Of a DNA stretch of 64,000 nucleotides, positions 1 to 10,485 are shown in pieces. The stretch covers positions 1 to 64,000 of the forward strand of contig NW_005179211.1 in NCBI RefSeq assembly GCF_000350225.1. Direction: 5' to 3'. This stretch comes from Chondrus crispus (lineage: Eukaryota > Rhodophyta > Florideophyceae > Gigartinales > Gigartinaceae). The position numbers were made by a program, and so were the translations under genes. Position 1 is the first letter of the stretch, and the number at the start of each line of letters is the position of its first letter. Under the pieces are notes generated by a model, which was not told where the DNA came from, did no database searches, and worked only from the letters and a program-made list of their open reading frames with translations.

Positions 1-47
1 TTAATGTTCCCATCCGACACACTTCACCATGTCTCCCGGATTCTACC

Positions 48-2603
48 ATGCGAAATCAACCCAGCCCGACCACAGCGATACGACGATCGCCCCAAAGGCG
101 GTCATCAAGTGTTTCGCTGGATTCCGGTACAGTGCAGCGTAAATTGTGGAGCATCCGCTCATTGGTAATTGCAGCCCGAGGGATAGCTGCGGAACCCGAA
201 GTAGCTCCAGCTACCCCAAATGCAGCAGAATCTTCACCACCCGAACTGCAAGAAGAAGATGCTCTAGCTACGCCAAATGCCGCAGAATATCGAACACTGG
301 AAGATGAAGATGAGTTGTCTAAATCTGGTAGTGACGCTGAGTACCGTCCCCCTCCGCCCTCTAACACTCGAACGAAAAATGGACCCCCATCGCAACGAAG
401 TCCGGCCAGTCGCAGTGTTGCGAACAGCGAGACATCACCTTTTAAAAAGAGAGTATACACGTACAAGAGTCGCCGTCGCGGCAAGGGTGTGGAGAGTGTG
501 TTACTTAAACGACGCCGTGCCCACGCTGATGCGTTCCAAAACATGGAGGTGGATAAGTTAAAATGTTGTATCCATCGCCGTTGTTTTTACAAAGTTGACG
601 CTCGATACGTCAAGGCTCAAGTGGAACATGTATCTTTGCTGAATAGGGCGGGGAGACGAGCTTATCTGGAGGGCTTGTTGGAAGATAACTCAGGGATGTT
701 TTTCTTCGATGGAAAGGCGGTGTGTTATAAGTTTCTAGAGAAGTCCCTGCAGTTTTCTAGGGATTTCCAGGGCTCTGTTAAAGGCACACCGTTTAGCAAG
801 AGGAGGTCTTCCTTGACTTCTACTGTGAGAAACTCAGAAGCTAATCAACGGGACGCGGTCATATGCTTCCTTGAACGTCTTTCAGAAAGCACAGCCGACC
901 ATATGCCCGACCGAAACGAACAGCACTTGCCCTATTTCCAAAAAGCCCAGGTCTTCGACATCTTCCTCTCTGAGTTCAGTCGCCTCCATTCGCGCGCCCC
1001 ACCCACGCGAAGCTATTTTTACGAGACATGGCAAAAGCACGTGCCCAACATCAAGGTGCGGAGGGTGCATAGGTTCACAGTGTGTTCCGAATGCGATCTC
1101 ATCCGAGACCTGCTCTCCAAAGCCGGTACCGATGAGTCAGCAACTCGGCTACTTCGTGAGCGAAAAACCACTCACAACGATATGGTTGCAGCGGAGCGGC
1201 GCGAGTACCAGAAGAAGTGTGATAAAGCAGGACTGTATCCTGCTAAGTATTTCTCTATCATTCTGGACGGTGCCGACCAGTCCGCCTTCGGTTTGCCGCA
1301 TTTCCTCTTCAATACTAAGCACACAAAGGGGCACAGTATCAAAGTTAAGCTAATTGGACTGCTTGAACATGGTCCCGTGAAACATCTGTCCCTGTTCACT
1401 ATGACAGATGAATATGAGACAGGCGCGAATCACGTACTAGAAGCTCTTCATCGGACGCTGATGGTAAAGGCTGAGAAGGGCCCACTCCCGGACACCCTGT
1501 TCGTGCAGGTGGACAATTGCACTCGCGAAAATAAGAACAGATACTTCTTCGGATACATGGAATCCCTGGTTGCATGGGGGGTGTTTCAAGAAGTCTTTGT
1601 GTCGTTTCTACCAATTGGTCATACCCATTCTGACATAGACCAAGCGTTCAGCTGCACTGCTCGCCGGCTCAGGCATCATGAGGCTATAACTCTGGAAGAC
1701 CTGATCACTGAGCTCGGGAAGGCATATAACCCTCCCCCTCACGTTGCTGATCTTCGCCAGATTATAAACTTCTCTGGGCTGTGTGACCAAGAAAGGTGTT
1801 TGGAAAAGCCTCAACGGTTTTCCCATTTTCGATATTTCAAGTTTCACCGTGTGGAGGGGATCCCAGAGTATCGTGGCAATTCTTTTAACACTGCATGTTC
1901 CGCGCGGGTTGGGTGTAACGACGATTGGGGCTCTCTCAAGGTTGGGCAGTGCACCGGAGGCTTCCTGAAATTTGCACCTGACCTTGCCAAAACACCACCG
2001 ACCGAAGCCACATGTCCCAACGATCTTGATAAAATCAACACCCGTCTTGTGTCTGAGGAGACACGAGTGAATGACAGGAGAAAGTTAGCCCAGCTACGGC
2101 TTCTACGCGACCGCGTGTATGAATCAAGACTGGAGAGATTCCACTGGAATCTGCGCGACGTATTTGAGATGAAGGGAAAGTATAGAACAGTTACTGATGC
2201 GGTTGATGGCTTGCAAGACGAAATTGAACATGATGAAGTTGAAATCGAGATGGAAGAACAACTCCTGCAAGACCTCGAATACGAATGTAATGACTTCGTA
2301 GCGGTACGCGGTTCTTCTTGCTCTATAGAAACCGTCCCGTTCTGGGTCGGGCGTGTCATATCAATTCACAAGGACGATGAAGGCGTAACTACGGATCTCA
2401 CCATCCATTGGTGGGAAGTGTACAATGGTAAATGTGCCTGGACAGGTAAGTATGCACCCTCTAGGTTACATGACATCAGGAAACCGTGGACAGAGTTTAT
2501 CAGTGTCGCAACTGTTTTGTCCAGGTTTTCGGAGTTGAAGAAATCGAAAGAGATCAGCGCAGCAGCGGCGAGGCAAATTAGGCAGGCTCTTGGAGTTGCG
2601 TGA
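48..2603 (+). CDS. DUF7869-like, putative DDE transposase-type protein
   Basis: An uninterrupted 851-residue frame. The first 170 residues are basic, low in complexity and probably disordered. The middle matches the pattern I associate with DUF7869-type proteins: ILDGADQS near residue 405, VDNCTRENKN near 488 and GHTHSDIDQ near 524. The spacing of these acidic residues resembles an RNase-H-fold DDE/D transposase core, but that is inference. CSECDLI near residue 347 begins a possible zinc-binding stretch. The C-terminal 100 residues (NDFVAVR, then WVGRVISIH, then IHWWEVY) look like a small BAH- or Tudor-like beta-barrel. The start is the first in-frame Met, only 47 bases into the window, so the true 5' end and any inverted repeat may be cut off. 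No intron is needed. It could be a domesticated transposase gene or an intact mobile element. Confidence 0.7.
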   Translation: MRNQPSPTTAIRRSPQRRSSSVSLDSGTVQRKLWSIRSLVIAARGIAAEPEVAPATPNAAESSPPELQEEDALATPNAAEYRTLEDEDELSKSGSDAEYRPPPPSNTRTKNGPPSQRSPASRSVANSETSPFKKRVYTYKSRRRGKGVESVLLKRRRAHADAFQNMEVDKLKCCIHRRCFYKVDARYVKAQVEHVSLLNRAGRRAYLEGLLEDNSGMFFFDGKAVCYKFLEKSLQFSRDFQGSVKGTPFSKRRSSLTSTVRNSEANQRDAVICFLERLSESTADHMPDRNEQHLPYFQKAQVFDIFLSEFSRLHSRAPPTRSYFYETWQKHVPNIKVRRVHRFTVCSECDLIRDLLSKAGTDESATRLLRERKTTHNDMVAAERREYQKKCDKAGLYPAKYFSIILDGADQSAFGLPHFLFNTKHTKGHSIKVKLIGLLEHGPVKHLSLFTMTDEYETGANHVLEALHRTLMVKAEKGPLPDTLFVQVDNCTRENKNRYFFGYMESLVAWGVFQEVFVSFLPIGHTHSDIDQAFSCTARRLRHHEAITLEDLITELGKAYNPPPHVADLRQIINFSGLCDQERCLEKPQRFSHFRYFKFHRVEGIPEYRGNSFNTACSARVGCNDDWGSLKVGQCTGGFLKFAPDLAKTPPTEATCPNDLDKINTRLVSEETRVNDRRKLAQLRLLRDRVYESRLERFHWNLRDVFEMKGKYRTVTDAVDGLQDEIEHDEVEIEMEEQLLQDLEYECNDFVAVRGSSCSIETVPFWVGRVISIHKDDEGVTTDLTIHWWEVYNGKCAWTGKYAPSRLHDIRKPWTEFISVATVLSRFSELKKSKEISAAAARQIRQALGVA

Positions 2604-3612
2604 TATGCTGGGTGGCCTCCGCTACTCGGTGGTCAGCTTGACGCAGTCAGATACGGTAGTGAGGGTGCAATGCCCTGGTAAACTTTGGTAAACGTGGGTG
2701 CAGCAGTACCAAAGGCCGGTTGCGACGCACCCTGGGTTTGACCAAAGATATTCATATCAGCTGAGCCTACAGCAGTAACTGGCAAAAGAGCATCTGACTG
2801 CCTCCAGTCTCTCTACTGCAATATATATGCCACAAATGCGCATTACCATAGATATTTCTCCAGCGCACACCCCACCATACTGCATCGTTAGTTGTTTGAG
2901 GCCCGACATGTAGTTCGTTGATGTGAGCAAGTAGCGAAGGTTCCTTCGAGGCAGACATAACTTTTATTTCTCTTCAACCTTTCCTAGATCTACGAAATGC
3001 ACATATTAAGCCGGAACAAATTACCAATATGTATTATCACGAAGCCACACTCCCTTGATGATATTGACCACCTTATCAATTGACTTGGCAGTGGCTGGAT
3101 GTGCAATCAACGGTACGGCCGATGGGTTCGACCTCACCAGTGAGGGGGGGTTGTCCACCTTCAGCTCCTGATTTTCTGTCAGACGAATATCGGCTGGGAG
3201 TTTATCTCCCAATTTGACTTGGGTTTGGAGTTCGCAACGCGGGGGGGCGGTGGACGTGACGATACGGGTCATCGTAGTGGGTCGGGGAGGCTTGAAGTGG
3301 GCCACAATCGCCAACTTCGAGCAAGTCCAGACAGAATTTAGGATTAAATTCTGTCGGCAGATTGTGAACAGGTATCAAATTTTTATATAACATAAATTGT
3401 ACTGCAATTTCCAAGTAAAATTGTATGATAATTTTTTTGATTTGGCCTATACAGAACCCCCCATCCCCCAGATTTAGAGAGTACATGTTGGACGATAACT
3501 TCTAAACTATTTTGGTTTGTCCACTTCTGTTTTCTGCATATCACTACTACTGCTCTAAGCTTTACAACCATATAAAAATATCTGGAATCCGAAGGGGTGC
3601 CCCTGGTACTGT
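2604..3612. other. intergenic, no gene recognised
   Basis: Non-coding by inspection. Short G and C runs (around 3146 and 3240) and several weak minus-strand frames of 60 to 100 codons are present; none has a recognisable motif. A 97-codon minus frame at 3021-3314 has no convincing start context. Confidence 0.5.
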
Positions 3613-4834
3613 TTGGTATCCCAAATTCTGGTTACCACCAAACCAGTGTTAAAGGTGCAACAGTGGGCACTGTATCTTTCCCGGTTTCCGTATATCATAG
3701 AGCACGTGGACGGTGTGGACAACGTCTGTGCTGACATTCTTACCCGGTGGACCCGGGGGTACAGAAATGAACGCGCAAGCCGCCAAGCATTTTGCAGTAT
3801 GATACTGGAGGACGCCTCCCAAATGATCCCTGCCGCAGACGAATTCGTGTGGCCTGACATGCACATGATTCGCGCATCGCAGCGAAAACATCAACAGCGG
3901 CCACCCGGACCGTCTTGGTGCGACGAGACAGCGCAGTGGACCAGGAACCAGCCCATATGGATACCAGCCGAGGGTCTCGAACTGCAGCTTAAGATATTAG
4001 TTGTGTCGCATGGCGGTACCATCGGACACCGGGGCATGGATGGCACAAAGTGTGTTGTGAAGGAACATTTTTGGTGGCCAACTATTGACAAGGATGTGAC
4101 TGAGTTGGTTCGTGGATGCCTTCATTGCATTGTGACTAGACGTGGGGATGTTGTACCTCGACCATTGGGAACGGCTCTCCATGCTGGCAAACCAAACGGG
4201 GTATTACATATGGACTGTCTCTACATGGGACAAGGGGGTGCACCGGACGTCTCTCGAAGCATTCACAGGGCACAGGCCAGTATGACCGCTACTGCGTGCT
4301 ATGCCCGTTTCGACATATCCCGATGCCGTTTCATGCGAGGAGCTCACGGCGAGGAGGTTAGTTGTCACAGAAACACTCCAAAAAGCTGCCGACTCTATGC
4401 ATCGAGAGCTCCAGGGATTGACCTCCGCCTCGCGTAGACGCAGGAAAATTGCACACAACAAACAAACCGGAGTTCAGGCCGTGAATTTCGAAGTGGGGGA
4501 CTTTGTGTTAGTTCGACGCGCAAACAAAGCGGATCATAAACTGCAGTTTTCTTGGCAAGGGCCTCGTCGAATCAAAGCATCGAAGTCATTCTGGACGCAC
4601 GAAGTAGAAAACATACTGATGGGGAAGAAGGAGATCGTGCATGTCCGGCAACTTCATCTTTATCGGGCTGATATGGATGGAGTGGACATATCCCCGCGGC
4701 TGCTTCAGGCTTCCAACGCCCTAGATGCGCAGTATCAAATTGCTCTCGCCTTTCGAGGCATACGGGAGAGCTCTGGGCAGGTAGAGGTGCTCGTGGAATG
4801 GGAAGGTCTTCCAGACGACAGTGATCACAGTTGA
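3613..4834 (+). mobile_element. Ty3/gypsy chromovirus-type fossil, internal fragment
   Basis: Remnant of an LTR retrotransposon on the plus strand. In order it shows the end of an RNase H domain (IEHVDGVDNVCADILTRW), an HHCC zinc-binding integrase N-domain (HRGMDGT and CLHCIVTRRG), and, after loss of most of the integrase core, a C-terminal integrase/GPY-like part. It ends with the start of a chromodomain (VEVLVEWEGLPDDSDHS). No LTR pair was found around it. It is clearly broken and fragmentary, with several breaks and large missing parts, so it is old relative to the LTR element at 30.3-40.2 kb. Confidence 0.75.
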
Positions 4835-5640
4835 GAACATCTGCTGACCATATGAAAAGACTTGTCGGGCCTGCTTGAGGACTACTTGCACACAGGCGGT
4901 CAGCATGCTCTCAAGCGACGAGCGCTCGCACAAGTGACGAACAAATAGAACTAACTCATCTACGCGTGTCAGTTCTGGGGGCACTGTAGCCACTTTACGC
5001 GCGAGCACGCACCATCTCGAGCAGCGACGAAAGCCTCCGGGTTTTCTGTTCGATCGGCAGCTTGACTCACCTCGAAGGCCAACAGAAAGAGCGAGCAAAC
5101 GAGCGGGAATGTCTCTACGTTTGAAACGAAAGGGTCGGCGAAAGCTCAAAGGAGACCCACGCTTCTTGCCAAAATCGGCTCCGTGGCCCGAGCTCCTTCC
5201 TGTACTAGTTCGGGCATATCGGCGAATCGGAACGACTACGCCGGCGCAGCTACCGGACAAGTTATTATATAAGCGCGACGACGCGCGAGTAAAGGCAGCC
5301 CTCAAGGATCTTCAACCTCCGAGGCGCGTTGCCGGTCACCTCTTGCATTTTTCCCTTGGTGCGGCCCTCTTCAACCTTCTGTCCGCTCCTTCTCTCCGCC
5401 AGTTGCCAATACTCAATGAATCAGAGCCAACACTACCTAAAGGCCTCCGAGACAAGTCTAATGCGATTTACATTACTCTACCGAGCCCGTTAACACAATA
5501 ACTGATGAGACAGGCAGCGCAACAGTCCGTTGCTGATGCCGAACCTGGCCAAACTGTCTGTAGTGCAATAAGCGGCTGCACAGGGGGTGAAAAGAAATGG
5601 AAATGATGGGGTATGACAAGCAAAAGTGGAAATCATTTCA
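4835..5640. other. possible flank of gypsy fossil; TATA-like box
   Basis: No gene recognised. A TTATATAAG box lies at 5265-5273 in the plus orientation. The following 130-codon plus frame (5109-5501) starts before it and shows no known domain. The stretch may be the terminal region of the fossil to its left, but I could not find a second copy to prove an LTR. Confidence 0.3.
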
Positions 5641-6020
5641 CTTTATTATTTTAATTATTAATTTTAATTAGTTGGATATTAGTTATTTAACATTAGATTA
5701 GATCTAGGATCTAGCGCCGAGAGCTACTGTAGTGGCTCTGGCGGGGCGATATATATACCTTAGCCCTCTGACCACCAAGTCAGTAAAGGTAACCCGAGTT
5801 GCCAGAGTTGAATATCGCCTTGGTCAAAGTCCGTCTTTCCCAAGACGCTCCCTTTTACCACAGATTACGTTACCCTTTGCGCTCGGGGGTTCCCTTTCCT
5901 TTTCCTTTATTTCACCTATCCTTTTCTATTTCTATCTCTATTTCTATTCCCTTATCTTGTGTTGGTTCCACAGTGCCTGATTGCGATCCGCATTGTGTAG
6001 ACTTGAGTCATCGGGCTCTT
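5641..6020. other. AT-rich then pyrimidine-rich non-coding DNA
   Basis: 5641-5710 is very AT-rich. 5887-5955 is a plus-strand pyrimidine tract with repeated TATTTCTATT. A similar tract precedes the Helitron ORF at 45918-45940. No coding signal. Confidence 0.4.
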
Positions 6021-6023
6021 GTG

Positions 6024-6360
6024 TTGGTTCTTTTGTTTGTTGTTGGTGCCATCGGCTTTGGTTGCGACTGGACCGGTGTAGGTGTCTTTGCCATCGGGCG
6101 ACACGTGGGTGTAGCGCTGCTACTTGTTTACGTTCACCGACGGAGGCTGTTGCAACGACGTTTCCCTCGAAGGTCCTGTTATGTATACAGGACAGTGTTG
6201 GTTCCATCGGATACCGGTTGCGACCGTGCCGGTGTCGGTACCTTGCCATCGGGCAGTAAGGAGGTGTAGCGCTGCTGCGTGTTTGCTAATTCCCGTCGGG
6301 CTGCGTTGCGACGCCCCCGTCGAAGACCTTATCAAGGGTATAAGGTGTAACAGGCGCTTG
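6024..6360. repeat. two diverged tandem units of about 170 bp
   Basis: Unit one (about 6024-6193) and unit two (about 6194-6360) share, in the same order, GTGTTGGTT, CCATCGG, GGTTGCGAC, CCGGTGT, TTGCCATCGGGC, GGTGTAGCGCTGCT, TGTTTGC or TGTTTAC, GTTGCGACG or GTTGCAACGACG, and TCGAAG. They are diverged enough that the duplication is old. Frames through the repeat shift between units, so coding is unlikely. Confidence 0.6.
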
Positions 6361-8440
6361 GCGAGCATGGAATTTACGACCCATCGGGCCCGGCTTCCTA
6401 ATTACCGCCCCGAACTCGCCGAGCAACTGCCTGTACAAGACTCTACCACCATCCGTCCCGGGGCGGGCCTCTTCCTTTTGCCCCCCCTGTCAGGGACTTG
6501 AGCTACTGTGGGCCGCAAACCCACTTAAAGGGAAAGGGAGAATCGGACACTCCGTAAGGCTGTGCCGTCGGCAACTCTTGTTGGTTGTTGTTTGTTGGTT
6601 GTGTTGTCCCTGGACCGTTGGACCCTGGTTCCGGCCTGACAGGCACATTGCACTACACTGTCGTGCCTCATGGCCGTCCACAGCGCCCCTCATATATCCA
6701 TCGACGCCCTTCTCCCTTCTCTGGATTGATGTCTTGCCGGTTTACTTTTGACTCTCTCGGTGCCCCCTGAGCGCGCACCGTGCGCATAGTTGACGAAGTT
6801 GAAAATTCTATGAGCTACTGCAGCGATTCCTTGTGATCTGAAGCACTGTTGCTCTGGTACTTTACTTTCGTACCTCACTAGCATCAACCCGCAATCGATT
6901 GTTCTATGAGAAATTATTAATCAAGCAGGAGCAGAGTTTTGTGCAGCTTCTTCCCTGCCAAACTACAAAGGCATGATATAAAGTTATCTCCTGTTCTTTA
7001 GGAATACTCGGCTTATTAGCACTACACTATAACGCATACACACTAAAATACGTTAAATACTAAAAATTGGTCTCATCAGACGCCTGTGCATTTCTTAATT
7101 CGTTCTGTCCACACTCACCTCATATTATGCAATCAAAATGCCCCTACCTAGGTCAGCTTGAACTGCATCCAACACTGGCGATGGGGAAAGGCGAATGTAG
7201 ACATTCCACTTTCGGCAAGTCGAATACGAAAACCCAAAAAGGGCGCAGCTATGCGGTATGATCTACCGTCGCCACAGCTAGGCCGTGTGCATGCCGTCGC
7301 ATACACCAGGCCTCATGCACACGCTCCAAGTGTTTGCTTGAAACTTTTACTATGCGTGCGTTAGTATCCATCTCTCTAATAGCCTATGGTAAATAAAAAC
7401 AACTAAAATAGTAATCGCAAATCTCATATTTGGACTGCCATTTTATATGGAGCACTGCAATGCTGGGAATTTCACTTGTTAGCCCGGCACTGCACCCTTC
7501 ACATTGCGGAGAGGGGGAAGCCCGCGGGTTTTGCGCCTCGGGGACGGGGCAGACGAAGGGAAAGAAGGGAGTTTCGCTTGAACGAGCATGGAAAGGGTAT
7601 GACGCCCTGCCCTCGCGAGGCTGGCTAAGGATCGAGATGTCTACCGCAGGATGCTCGGGGCATGGCAGGATTGATCTCATAGTGCGAGCCTTCCGCAGAG
7701 GTGAGTGGACAGCCACCTCTGAGACTGCCATACTGGGTGCATAGCCTTCGTACGAGCTAACGACAATGCGCACCCGTACCCGCTCTGAGTACTGTAGGTA
7801 CGTCATGGACCTACCACCGAGCAATAATCTCCACTGCAGCACAGCAGTGGTCCGGGTCTGCCAAATCAGGAGGCGTATATGGCGCAGCACAACTGTCATC
7901 GCTTGACAGCCATGACACCGGGCGGAGACTGCGGGTTGCTGCACCTGTTTAGGTTTGACAATAAAGGCAGCACTCTTCTTTGGGATTCGGGGACCCCGGG
8001 GAGACGCACGCTTTGGCTTCGCTAATTCTCTGGCTTTTGCTTCTAAACTTCGTTCCTTTACGTTGACCGCTTCGAGCTACCGGTGCGACCGAGATGCGAT
8101 TGCCTCTGGGTCCTGTGATTTGTCACAGGGGACAGTCGGGCGAAAGGAAGACAGTCGGGCTGGGCTCTCTGGGGGGCGGAGTGAGTACATATGAAAGAGG
8201 GGGCGTGTGTATGGGGAGGGGAAGGCAAGCATCGAGTGGATTTCTCGAGGGGGAACTCCAGTGAGCTCTTGCGTTTCTGGCTGCCGGACCTCCCACTGAA
8301 CGGAAGAAAAAGAATTTCTGGGAGACGACTGGGGAGACGACTGTGGCTCGAGACGAGCCACAATAGCACTGTACTCACGAAGTGGACGATCGTTCGTCAT
8401 GGCAGATCATGCCGATCATAATCTGTCCCGGAATGGGAAC
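6361..8440. other. non-coding stretch, no gene recognised
   Basis: Several overlapping short frames on both strands. The longest is 186 codons on the minus strand at 7384-7944, with no recognisable domain and an ordinary competing frame opposite. GTTGGTTGTTG-type repeats occur around 6580-6605. I see no strong promoter, RNA gene or element ends. Confidence 0.4.
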
Positions 8441-8668
8441 TACAGACACGCACTGCCAACCTCAGTATACTGTACCACAGCGTTGTTCCGAACGACAAAC
8501 AGACGTCTCCTGTGTTTTGGAAATTGGTAATAGTGTAACCGAGCTTTGGAGATAGAAATGATATGTGATGTTAAAAGGATGGACAATGAACCGCAGTTTA
8601 AGAATGCATTGTAGCAGGGCAGCGGGTAGCTCTCGCTCATGAGAACAGTTTATCACAGATTCTTAGAT

Positions 8669-9178
8669 TTACCCGGCTATATCTGCATCTTCTGATTCCG
8701 AACGGGGCGGAACTGTAGAAGTCGTGAAATCATCTTCTCCGGTAGGGGTGGGACTTGGTGTGGGAGGATTCTTATCGAAAGAAGGCGGACGTTCTGCACA
8801 GAACGCTGGGAAGCCACCATACCAATTAAGTGGAGTCTTTACGGTGTGGCAAAAACCTTCCCTGAACCTTCTCTTACCTCGACATACGTTCTTGCAATTC
8901 CTGAAGACCTTCCTGACCATCTTGGCAATTTTTCTGTCTATGCAAAACCCGTTGTTGTTGACAAACGCAATTGTTTCGACTCCACATACATGTTCGCAGC
9001 GACCAACATTCACTTCACCATTGGACAATATCCTCATCACTCGCTTCTCCAAAATGTTTCTCAGCCTTTTCCGTAGACCCCGTGGGCAGCTCTTTCGAGC
9101 TTTAGCTTCTGAGGTAACAACCAAAAGAACAAGCAGAATTAGAACATTGGTAAATGTAAGGGGTTTGAAAAGCTTCAT
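8669..9178 (-). CDS. small secreted cysteine-rich protein
   Basis: A 169-residue protein with a clear N-terminal signal peptide: a basic start (MKLFK), a hydrophobic core VLILLVLLVV, and a small-residue cleavage region near SEAKA at residues 23-27. The mature part is basic with eight cysteines arranged as C, CxxxC, C, CxxxC, C, C, enough for four disulfides. The C-terminal 40 residues are a Pro/Thr/Ser-rich acidic tail (PTPSPTPTGEDD). No family is recognised; it could be an extracellular defence, matrix or receptor-binding peptide, but that is guesswork. The Met chosen directly precedes the signal sequence and there is a TATA-like box 155 bases upstream. The plus-strand frame over the same DNA lacks these features and is a shadow. 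Confidence 0.65.
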   Translation of the reverse strand: MKLFKPLTFTNVLILLVLLVVTSEAKARKSCPRGLRKRLRNILEKRVMRILSNGEVNVGRCEHVCGVETIAFVNNNGFCIDRKIAKMVRKVFRNCKNVCRGKRRFREGFCHTVKTPLNWYGGFPAFCAERPPSFDKNPPTPSPTPTGEDDFTTSTVPPRSESEDADIAG

Positions 9179-9332
9179 TGTGACGACGAAGTTTCTTCAG
9201 TGACTTTTCTTCAACTCAGTATCTTGGAAGTCGTATTGATGAAAGGTACTTCCGACGAGGGAAAGCGAATAGTTCCTTTTTCTTTTCGTCGATAGTGAGA
9301 TTCTGATGGAATGGAATTGAATCCTGCGGCAG

Positions 9333-9340
9333 TTTAAATA
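9333..9340 (-). promoter_or_regulatory. TATA-like box of the secreted protein gene
   Basis: TATTTAAA on the minus strand, about 155 bases before the start codon at 9178. The position is plausible for a core promoter if the 5' leader is about 120 bases. Confidence 0.35.
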
Positions 9341-9344
9341 CTAG

Positions 9345-10485
9345 TGCGAACTCTTTCCTGGTATAGCTTGAATACATGATGCCGCTGTGGTGAATTTTGG
9401 AGCATTTCTTGTCTCATGAAAACGTAGAATATAGACACGTACATGTGCTACTGAAAAGCCTTGTTGTTCTGCAACATTAATAGAAGAGCCCCCTCTTTCT
9501 TGCGTTTAAATAGTCCAGGAAAATACACCGTGCTTTCAAGCAAGGAAGAATCTGGGCACGGCTTTCCATCTTGTATGAAACGACTCGGTATGTAGCAGTA
9601 CTGTTCCCTTCTTAAAAACGATGTTCGAATAGTGGAGGAGGCACAGTTCCAACGAGGAATGATAGCGTTGCCGTACAAGAAGTATGTATTGGTTCATGAA
9701 TAGACACCTTTTCAAGCATTTGAAGTTAAATAGCATCTTATAGTTTTTTCTCGTTTCCAGTTTCAATTGAAGCTTTTCTATCTCCCTTCGGTTTACGGCA
9801 GAATGATATCATTATGACAATATATGCTTCTCAAAAACCCTCCTCGATTCCCCCGGACTCTATGAAAGAATTTTTTATTTACACCAATCACGTTTGCTCG
9901 TTTACATGCAGTTGTCTACAGAATGCAAATGTCGTTGTTGTATCGAGTATCCTCATTCATTCGAAGATGCCGCACACGCCTCAACTGTTGTCAGTCTGGA
10001 GAAGCTCTTTGAGGGGCTTTCTGCATTTTTTGCAGCACTATACAGTGCTGCATTACGTATTGATGCCATTGTACAACTGCAGTATGTACAGTACACAATT
10101 GTACAGTGTTTCGGGTTTCTTATGCAGCAGCGTACAGTACCAAGGGTACCAAGGGTACTGTAGTACGGATTGCCCAAGGGTAAATTACTGTACTTTCGTC
10201 TCTCTTGCTATTCATGAGCTCTGAAACAGCATAAACAGCAGAATAATGCATCGTTAGCTTCTGGACATTTGTAATCCGTGGGGAGCGTATCAATATATCC
10301 TTGGTGTAACTAGAGTTACATCCATCGCGCGGAGAAGCGGCATAATACAGTCGTTCTGGTCATGTGGGTGCCCATCAATTTGCGAGCAGAGAGCGCGATT
10401 TGTGGTCTTGTTTTTTCACCCCATTCTGTCGAGGTACTAATACTGTAATTGCGAGGCACTGTGCTTACAATACGTGCTTTGGTAA
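9345..10485. other. non-coding DNA with a cluster of small hairpins
   Basis: No gene recognised. 10031-10052 is a hairpin with 9-bp perfect arms (TGCAGCACT and AGTGCTGCA, loop ATAC). 10080-10165 carries further inverted TGTAC/GTACA words and repeats of GGTACC and TACTGTA. Plus-strand frames here (10 to 136 codons) are not convincing. Confidence 0.4.

Noticed and set aside
7384-7944. 186-codon minus-strand frame as a gene
   Set aside because: No domain, signal, promoter or coding bias that I can see; a plus-strand frame competes with it.
8724-9203. 159-codon plus-strand frame
   Set aside because: It is the shadow of the secreted cysteine-rich gene, which has a signal peptide and regular cysteines.
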